Assembly (NCBI GenBank): GCA_964556225.1
Contig: CAZKVJ010000017.1
Coordinates: forward strand, 14,123 to 78,122
Origin: CAZKVJ01 sp964556225
GTDB taxonomy: Bacteria; Actinomycetota; Acidimicrobiia; Acidimicrobiales; Ilumatobacteraceae
DNA: 64,000 nucleotides
Direction: 5' to 3'
The notes under the pieces are model-generated. The model did not search any database, had not been told where the DNA came from, and saw only the letters and a program-made list of their open reading frames with translations. Of the stretch, positions 15,976 through 21,943 are shown in pieces; within the stretch, counting starts at the first letter, position 1; every line of letters begins with the position of its first letter. Made by a program: the position numbers and the translations under genes.

Positions 15976-17514
15976 ATGACGACGCTGCGCCTCGACGCCT
16001 CGTGCCGGCGCACCGCGGACGGCAAGGTGCTGCTCGGCGGATCCCCGCTGGTGCTGTTCCGCCTGACCGCCGCCGGCGCGCAGGTGCTCGACGCCATCGA
16101 GCGCGCCGAGGCGCTCCCCGCCGGGCACGAGCGGCTCACCGACCGGCTCCTCGACGCAGGCGCCGTGCACCCGGAGCCGACCGAGCCGGGACCGGCACCC
16201 GCCGAGGTGACGGTCGTGGTGCCGGCGCTGGACGTCGACCCTGAGCGGCTCGAGGCGCTGGTGCAGCGATGCGCCGGCGTCGCCGCCGTCGTCGTGGTGG
16301 ACGACGCCTCGGTGCCGGCTCTCACCCCGGTCGGCGGGGCACAGCTGGTGCGCCTCCCCCGCAACGCCGGGCCGGGCGCAGCGCGCAACGCCGGCCTGGC
16401 CCGGGTCACGACCTCCGTGGTGGCGTTCGTCGACACCGATGTCGTCCTCGGCCCGGGGTGGCTCGAGCCGCTGCTGGCCCACCTCGCCGATCCCCGCGTC
16501 GCGCTGGTGGCGCCGCGGGTGACGGCCGCCGGCGGCAGCGGAGCGATCGCCGCGTACGAGTCCGGCCGGTCACCACTCGACCTCGGCGGCGAGCCGGCGC
16601 GCATCCGCGCCGGGACGCGGGTGAGCTACGTCCCGGCGGCGGTGCTGGTGTGCCGCACCAGCGCCGTCCGCGCCGTGGGCGGGTTCGATGCGACGCTGCG
16701 CGTCGGCGAGGACGTCGACCTCGAGTGGCGCCTCGACGAAGCGGGCTGGCGCCTGCGCTACGAGCCGCGCGTCACGGTGGGCCACGAGCCCCGGCCCGAC
16801 CTCCGCGGCTTCGCCCGCCAGCGACTGGCGTACGGCCGCTCGGCCGCACCGCTGGCCCGCCGCCACCCGGGGGCCCTGGCGCCGCTGCGCGTCAGCGGTT
16901 GGAGTGCCGCGGTGTGGGCCCTCGCTGCGGGCGGCCATCCACTGGCGGCCGGGCTCACCGCCGCGGCGACGACGGCCGCACTCACCCGCAAGCTGGGCGA
17001 GGTGCCCGAGCGGCACCGCCTGGCGCTCCGCCTGGCCGGGCTCGGCCATCTCCACGCCGGCCGTCAGCTGGCATCGGCGATGACACGCGTCGGATGGCCG
17101 GTCGCTCTCCTCGCCGCCGTCTGCTCGCGGCGGGCCCGGCAGGCCGTCGTCGCCGCTGCGCTCGCGCCGGCACTGTGGGACTGGGTCCGGCGCCGGCCGC
17201 CCCTCGACCCGCTGCGCTACGTGGTGCTGCGCCTTCTCGACGACGCCGCGTACGGGGCGGGCGTCTGGGTCGAGGCCCTGCGCACGCGGACGTCGGGACC
17301 CTTGGTGCCCGACCTCACCAGCTGGCCGGGCCGCCCCGGTCAGGGACGGGCGGCCCACGTGGCGAGCCGCTCCGACAGGTCGTTGCAGGCCACGCACACG
17401 TCGGCGGGGATGATGCCCCAGCGCATCAGGCGGTTGAAGATCACGCAGCCCAAGCAGAACGCGACGGCCGCTTCGAGCGACGCCGCCACCACCACCATCG
17501 CCACCAGCGCGTAG
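15976..17514 (+). CDS. mftF: Mycofactocin glycosyltransferase MftF
   Basis: A 512-residue product. Residues 1-70 form a PqqD/RRE-like peptide-recognition domain (GKVLLGGSPLVLFRLTAAGAQVL...RLLDAGAVHPEP). Residues ~75-310 are a GT2 domain with VVVDDASVP, NAGPGAARNAGLA, FVDTDVVLGPGW (DTD 153-155) and RVGEDVDLEWRLDEAGWRLRYEP. Hydrophobic helices follow. This arrangement is typical of MftF, which adds beta-1,4-glucose units to premycofactocin. The last ~60 residues, after LVPDLTSWP, are low-complexity and antisense to the DUF4395 gene, a 175-bp tail overlap; the ancestral stop was probably near 17335. Confidence 0.88.
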   Translation: MTTLRLDASCRRTADGKVLLGGSPLVLFRLTAAGAQVLDAIERAEALPAGHERLTDRLLDAGAVHPEPTEPGPAPAEVTVVVPALDVDPERLEALVQRCAGVAAVVVVDDASVPALTPVGGAQLVRLPRNAGPGAARNAGLARVTTSVVAFVDTDVVLGPGWLEPLLAHLADPRVALVAPRVTAAGGSGAIAAYESGRSPLDLGGEPARIRAGTRVSYVPAAVLVCRTSAVRAVGGFDATLRVGEDVDLEWRLDEAGWRLRYEPRVTVGHEPRPDLRGFARQRLAYGRSAAPLARRHPGALAPLRVSGWSAAVWALAAGGHPLAAGLTAAATTAALTRKLGEVPERHRLALRLAGLGHLHAGRQLASAMTRVGWPVALLAAVCSRRARQAVVAAALAPALWDWVRRRPPLDPLRYVVLRLLDDAAYGAGVWVEALRTRTSGPLVPDLTSWPGRPGQGRAAHVASRSDRSLQATHTSAGMMPQRIRRLKITQPKQNATAASSDAATTTIATSA

Positions 17515-17843
17515 GTGACGACCGGCGCGCCCGCCACCCAGGCCAATGAGGCGCCCACCGTCAACATCGCGCCGATGCCCTGCGCGAACCGCTTCGGCGG
17601 GCCCGGGACGTCGCGGTACCACTGCGGCGGCACGCGGGGCGTGACGACCCTGGTGACGAGCTGGCCGAGCGGACTGAGCGTCGGCCCGGTGAGCACTCGG
17701 GCGACGAAGCCGTAGGTGAGGGGCACGAGCACCCATCCGCTCCCCAGCACGAGGAAGGTCACGCCCATGGCCACCACGCCAGCCGCCACGAGACGGGCCG
17801 ACACCTCGTTGACCGGGTTCGGGAAGCGCAGCAGCGATCGCAC
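17340..17843 (-). CDS. DUF4395 membrane protein with paired Cys motifs
   Basis: A 167-residue integral membrane protein of the DUF4395 family: VRSLLRFPNPVNEVSARLVA at the start, about four hydrophobic segments, and FCLGCVIFNRLMRWGIIP near the end with a CxxC (CLGC) characteristic of the family. A second CxxC, CVAC, lies near the C-terminus. Members are often found with thioredoxin-like proteins, suggesting a redox role, but function is not established. GTG 17843 was chosen because it sits 6 nt after a TACGCT box. A TTG six codons earlier is possible but would overlap the -10 element. Confidence 0.82.
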   Translation of the reverse strand: MRSLLRFPNPVNEVSARLVAAGVVAMGVTFLVLGSGWVLVPLTYGFVARVLTGPTLSPLGQLVTRVVTPRVPPQWYRDVPGPPKRFAQGIGAMLTVGASLAWVAGAPVVTYALVAMVVVAASLEAAVAFCLGCVIFNRLMRWGIIPADVCVACNDLSERLATWAARP

Positions 17844-17849
17844 ACCACC

Positions 17850-17878
17850 AGCGTAGGGCGACAAAGTCGATCAGACAA
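17850..17878 (-). promoter_or_regulatory. Full promoter for the DUF4395 gene (TTGTCT, 17 nt, TACGCT)
   Basis: On the minus strand TTGTCT (17878-17873), a 17-nt spacer and TACGCT (17855-17850) give a sigma-70-type promoter ending 6 nt before the GTG. A direct repeat GACAAAGTCG / GACAAGTCG (17860-17869 and 17874-17882) overlaps it and could bind a regulator. Confidence 0.6.
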
Positions 17879-17917
17879 GTCGGGATTGAGCGCCGGGCTG
17901 TCCCCCATGTCCAGGGC

Positions 17918-17923
17918 TATGGT
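17918..17923 (+). promoter_or_regulatory. -10 box (TATGGT) of a leaderless promoter
   Basis: TATGGT ends 9 nt before ATG 17933 of the alanine-racemase-like gene. Confidence 0.5.
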
Positions 17924-17932
17924 CCCGGCGCG

Positions 17933-18889
17933 ATGGGTCTGCGCTTGACGGTGAGAGAGGCCGAGTGGCGCCACCACGTGGCCGAGACCGCCGCGGCCTT
18001 CCCGGACCTGCTCCCGGTCGTGAAGGGCAACGGGTACGGCTTTGGGCGGGCGAAGCTGGCCGAGGTGGCGGCGAGCCTGTCCGACGACTGCGCCGTCGGC
18101 ACCGTGCACGAGGTGGCTGACCTGCCGATGTCCGTCCGACCGCACGTGCTCGCCCCGACCGTGAGCCCGCTCCCCGACGGCCTGCGGGCCGACGCCGTGC
18201 TGAGCGTCGGCTCGCTCGTGCACGTCGACGCCCTTGCCCGCCACGGGTGGACGGGCGCGCTCAGCGTGAAGCTGCGCTCGTCGATGCACCGCTACGGGGT
18301 GCCACCCGGTGAGCTGCACGAGCTGGAGGTGGCCGCCCGCCGCGCCGGGATGATCCCCCTCGACGCATCGCTGCACCTGCCCCTGGCCGGGACGGCCATC
18401 GACCACGCCGGCGAGGTCGAGGCGTGGCTCCGGGTGCTCGCCCCCGGGACCACGCTCACCGTCAGCCACCTCGATGCCACCAGCTACGCGCGCCTGCTCG
18501 ACACCCACCCGCAGCACCGCCTGCGGATCCGTCTGGGCACCGCCCTGTGGCACGGCGACAAGTCGATGCTGCACCTGAACGCCGATGTGGTCGACGTGCA
18601 CCCCGTGGAGCGAGGCACCCCGCTCGGCTACCGGCAACGCCCGGCGCTGGTGGATGGCCACGTCGTGCTGGTCGCCGCCGGGACGGCGCACGGGGTCAGC
18701 GCACTCCCGGACGGCCGCAGCCCGTTCCACTTCGCCCGACGTCGCCTCGAGCTGGTCGAGGCGCCGCACATGCACACCTCGATGCTGATCGTGCCCGAGA
18801 CCGAGCCGCTTCCCGACGTGGGCGACCGCGTCGACGTCCAGCGTCCGCTCACCCAGACGTGGGTCGACGAGGTCGAGTGGCACCGGTGA
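17933..18889 (+). CDS. Alanine-racemase-like PLP protein, possibly not a racemase
   Basis: A 318-residue fold-type III PLP protein, shorter than the usual ~370 of Alr. PLP-binding LLPVVKGNGYGFG carries the Schiff-base lysine K31, and VKLRSSMHRYGV matches the Alr stretch before the active-site Arg. In the C-terminal domain the segment equivalent to Alr GYADG reads AAGTAHGVS (T251 in place of the catalytic Tyr, by eye), and the usual CMDQ becomes HMHTS. If right, two-base racemisation would be impaired. It overlaps the next gene, a membrane acyltransferase, by 4 bp (GTGA), so it may serve an envelope modification rather than D-Ala supply. Confidence 0.75.
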   Translation: MGLRLTVREAEWRHHVAETAAAFPDLLPVVKGNGYGFGRAKLAEVAASLSDDCAVGTVHEVADLPMSVRPHVLAPTVSPLPDGLRADAVLSVGSLVHVDALARHGWTGALSVKLRSSMHRYGVPPGELHELEVAARRAGMIPLDASLHLPLAGTAIDHAGEVEAWLRVLAPGTTLTVSHLDATSYARLLDTHPQHRLRIRLGTALWHGDKSMLHLNADVVDVHPVERGTPLGYRQRPALVDGHVVLVAAGTAHGVSALPDGRSPFHFARRRLELVEAPHMHTSMLIVPETEPLPDVGDRVDVQRPLTQTWVDEVEWHR

Positions 18890-20043
18890 CGACCGGCCAC
18901 GCCGCCGGGCCCACCACCGGATCGGTGTTCGACCACCCGGCCGGCGGCACGACCCACACCGGCGAGTCGCGACTGCCGGGGCCGGACGTGGTCCGGGCGG
19001 TGGCGCTCATCGGCGTTGTCGTCATGAACTACCACGGGTACCTCAACGGCTCCGACGCTCGGGCCGAGCCCGGCGAGGCGTTCGCCGCCCGCCTGTTCGA
19101 TCCGTGGGAGGGGGTGCTGGCGACCCGCTTCGCGGCGACGTTCGTCCTGGTCGCGGGCATCGGCGTCGCCCTGTTCTCCCGCCGCAGCCTGGCGAGCGGC
19201 GACCGTGAGGCGATCCGGGTCGACCAGTGGCGCCTGTTCCGGCGGGGCCTCGTGCTCTACGCCGGCGGCTTCGCCCTGAACTGGGTGTGGCCGGGGACGA
19301 TCCTGTTCTTCTACGGCGCCTACTTCATGGTGGCGGCCCTGGTGCTCACATGGCGCTCGCGGTGGCTGGTCGTGCTGGGGGGAGCCAGCGCGGTCGCCGC
19401 CGCCGGGCTGGCGTGGTGGCGCTTCGAGCGAGAGCTCGACGGGCACTCCACCGCCTGGCTCGCCCCCGACGACCCCGACACCCCACGCGAGCTCCTCATC
19501 CGAACGTTCGTCGACTACACCCACCCGCTGCTGCCGTGGCTGGCGTTCCTGTTCGCGGGGATGGTCATCGGGCGGGCGCTGCCGTCGTTCGAGCGCACCC
19601 GCTGGCGGCTCACCGCACTCGGCGCGGCGATGCTCGCCGGCAGCTACGCCGTGGCCACCCTGTCGGGTGACGGCTCGCCCCGAGCAGCGCTGCTCACGTC
19701 GACCCGACCGTACGACCGCGGGCTGGCCTACACCGTGGGCACGCTGGGCAGCTCGATCGTCGTGTACTGCGTCGTGTCGTGGGTCGCCGATCGGTGGACC
19801 ACGGCGGCCCCCGTCGAGCTGCTCCGGCGGGCCGGCCAGCTCACGCTCAGCTTGTATCTCGCCCACGTGTTCGTGTTCCGGGGGGTCGTCGACTGGTGGG
19901 GGTGGGTCGGCCCGACCGGGCTCGACACCGCGCTCGTGCTCTCGGCCGTGTTCTGGGTGGTCGCCATCGCCGTGGCCGCGTGGTGGCAGCACCACCTCGG
20001 CGCCGGGCCGGCGGAGCGCCTGTACCGCGCGCTCGGCGGCTGA
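18886..20043 (+). CDS. Multipass membrane acyltransferase-like protein (DUF1624/DUF418 type)
   Basis: A 385-residue protein with about ten hydrophobic segments. After ~40 polar residues the first membrane segment has the signature VVRAVALIGVVVMNYHGYLN found in heparan-alpha-glucosaminide N-acetyltransferase-like and DUF418 proteins. Further family-type parts are RRGLVLYAGGFALNWVW, HPLLPWLAFLFAGMVIGR, and LLRRAGQLTLSLYLAHVFVF near the end. Such proteins are thought to move acyl groups across the membrane onto glycans. GTG 18886 overlaps the upstream stop. Substrate unknown. Confidence 0.75.
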   Translation: MTTGHAAGPTTGSVFDHPAGGTTHTGESRLPGPDVVRAVALIGVVVMNYHGYLNGSDARAEPGEAFAARLFDPWEGVLATRFAATFVLVAGIGVALFSRRSLASGDREAIRVDQWRLFRRGLVLYAGGFALNWVWPGTILFFYGAYFMVAALVLTWRSRWLVVLGGASAVAAAGLAWWRFERELDGHSTAWLAPDDPDTPRELLIRTFVDYTHPLLPWLAFLFAGMVIGRALPSFERTRWRLTALGAAMLAGSYAVATLSGDGSPRAALLTSTRPYDRGLAYTVGTLGSSIVVYCVVSWVADRWTTAAPVELLRRAGQLTLSLYLAHVFVFRGVVDWWGWVGPTGLDTALVLSAVFWVVAIAVAAWWQHHLGAGPAERLYRALGG

Positions 20044-20046
20044 GCC

Positions 20047-20955
20047 CTACTGGCCGAACGGGTCGCATCGGTCCGGATCGCCCGTGGCGAAGCCACGCTC
20101 GAACCATGTCCGACGCTGCTCGCTGCTGCCGTGGGTGAAGCTCTCCGGATCGACTCGCCCCGTCGTCGAGCGCTGGATCCGGTCGTCGCCCACTGCGGCG
20201 GCGGCGTCGAGGGCCTCGTTGATCTCCTCCGCGCTCTCGAGCTGGCGCCGCGCCGCGGCGTCATGCGCCCACACTCCTGCCAGGCAGTCGGCCTGCAGTT
20301 CGAGCGCGACCGAGTAGGCGTTGGCCTGCGACGGGTACTGCGCCTGCGCGGCACGGACCTGCTCGCTGATGCCGAGCACGTTCTGCACGTGGTGGCCGTA
20401 CTCGTGAGCGACGATGTACTGGGCCGCCAGGTCACCGGTCGCACCGAAACGCTCCTGGAGCTGCACCAGGAAGTCGAGGTCGAAGTACACGAGCTGGTCG
20501 AGCGGGCAGTAGAAGGGTCCGGTCTCCGCGGAGGCCGGCCCACAGCCGGTCGAGGTGGCGCCGCTGAAGAACACCGTCTTGGTCACCGGGTAGGTACGGC
20601 CCGCCGCCTCGAACTCCCCGGTCCAGAACTCCTGGACGTCGATGGTCGCGCCGCACAGGATCGACTCCAGCTCGTCGTCGCAGGTCTCCTCGGAGCTGCC
20701 GGCGCCGGGGGACGCCTGGGCGGCGTCCAACCCGAGCCCGCCTCCGGGGAGGGCCGGGCCCGCGAGGTCGGCGCCACCGAGGAGCTTGGGAAGCACGAGC
20801 ACCGCGATCATGACGACGAGGCCGAGCACTCCACCGCCGGCCTTCAGCCCGATCGGGATGCCACCGGCCCCGCCACCGCCCGGCACCCCGCCACTGCCGG
20901 CTCCACGGCGGTCATCGATCATCGAGCTGTCACGGGTCTCACGGATCCTCGTCAT
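20047..20955 (-). CDS. ypfJ: YpfJ-family neutral zinc metallopeptidase
   Basis: A 302-residue protein of the YpfJ/KPN_02809 family. Residues 1-35 are a basic, Gly-rich cytoplasmic tail (DDRRGAGSGGVPGG), then one transmembrane helix (LGLVVMIAVLVLPKLLGG). The extracellular domain has the family's YPVTKTVFF, CGPASAETGPFYCPLDQLVYFD and the zinc motif YIVAHEYGHHVQ, with the third ligand region in LELQADCLAGVWAH. Several Cys may form disulfides. ATG 20955 overlaps the stop of the ROK kinase gene by 4 bp. Substrate not known for this family. Confidence 0.9.
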   Translation of the reverse strand: MTRIRETRDSSMIDDRRGAGSGGVPGGGGAGGIPIGLKAGGGVLGLVVMIAVLVLPKLLGGADLAGPALPGGGLGLDAAQASPGAGSSEETCDDELESILCGATIDVQEFWTGEFEAAGRTYPVTKTVFFSGATSTGCGPASAETGPFYCPLDQLVYFDLDFLVQLQERFGATGDLAAQYIVAHEYGHHVQNVLGISEQVRAAQAQYPSQANAYSVALELQADCLAGVWAHDAAARRQLESAEEINEALDAAAAVGDDRIQRSTTGRVDPESFTHGSSEQRRTWFERGFATGDPDRCDPFGQ

Positions 20956-21887
20956 GTGTCACCGCCGGTGAGGTCGATGCGGGTGGTCCCACGCCGGTCG
21001 TTGCCTTCTTGAGACCGACGGTGGCCCCGCCAGCCGAGGGCGCCGGCGCCGATCAGCGGACCCTGATCGCCCAGACGCACCGGGGCGATCCGGGCCCCTC
21101 GGCTGAACGACAGACGGGCGTGCTCGTCGATCGACTCCTGGGCGGCGTTGAAGAAGGTGGCCCCGAACCCGAGGGCGACCGAGCCCCCCACCACCACCAG
21201 GTCCAGGTCCAACAGGTTGCAGACGGACGCCACCGCCCGCCCCACCAGGTGTCCCGTGCGGCGCATGATCTCGTAGGTCGGCTCGGCCGGTGATCGGCCC
21301 GTGATCGCTGCGATGGCGGGTCCGCTGGCCTCGGCTTCGAGGCAGCCGCGCGATCCGCAGGAGCACCGCCGTCCGTCCGGCTCGACGACGACGTGGCCGA
21401 CGTGACCAGCGTTGCCCGTGGCCCCGTCGAGGAGCTGGCCGTCGAGCACGATGCCCCCGCCGACACCGGTCGACACCACCATGGCCATGAAGTTGTCCCG
21501 GCCTCGCGCCGCGCCGAGCCAGCCCTCGGCGAGCGCCAGCGCCTTGGCGTCGAGGTCCCCGTACACCGGCAGGCCCGTGCGGGCCGCCAGCCGAGCGCGC
21601 AGCGGGAAGTCACGCCACGCCAGGATGTTGAGCGGCGAGATGCCCTCCACATCGGGGCGGACCGGCCCGGCCGAGCCGACGCCGATCACGACTGGTCGAG
21701 CCCGGTGACGCTCGACCGTGCGCTGGATCTGGTCGTCGACCATCTCGGCGAGGACCTCGAACAGCTCGTCAGCCGTGCAGTCATGGTCGACGGGCACCTG
21801 GACCCGGTCGACCAAGGTCCCCGTCGGGGTCACGAGCCCGACGGCAAGCTTGGTCCCACCGATGTCGACGGCGACGGCGACGTCCAT
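20952..21887 (-). CDS. ROK-family sugar kinase (glucokinase-like)
   Basis: A 311-residue ROK protein without the DNA-binding domain of ROK repressors. Motifs: phosphate-1 VAVDIGGTKLAVGLV, STGVGGGIVLDG, the ExGH-type region NAGHVGHVVVEPDG, the zinc-binding CSCGSRGCLEAEASG, and adenosine-binding VVVGGSVALGFG. This set fits glucokinase or a related hexose kinase. The last ~20 residues are charged and not conserved. TACGGT at 21899-21904 lies 11 nt before the ATG. Confidence 0.85.
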   Translation of the reverse strand: MDVAVAVDIGGTKLAVGLVTPTGTLVDRVQVPVDHDCTADELFEVLAEMVDDQIQRTVERHRARPVVIGVGSAGPVRPDVEGISPLNILAWRDFPLRARLAARTGLPVYGDLDAKALALAEGWLGAARGRDNFMAMVVSTGVGGGIVLDGQLLDGATGNAGHVGHVVVEPDGRRCSCGSRGCLEAEASGPAIAAITGRSPAEPTYEIMRRTGHLVGRAVASVCNLLDLDLVVVGGSVALGFGATFFNAAQESIDEHARLSFSRGARIAPVRLGDQGPLIGAGALGWRGHRRSQEGNDRRGTTRIDLTGGDT

Positions 21888-21943
21888 GACGAGCCGTCAC
21901 CGTACCGGGGTGGCCGGCCCCGCTGCTGGCCGGGGCTCCCTGC

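Noticed and set aside
20952..21887. ROK protein as a transcriptional repressor
   Set aside because: The protein starts directly with the phosphate-binding motif and has no N-terminal helix-turn-helix.
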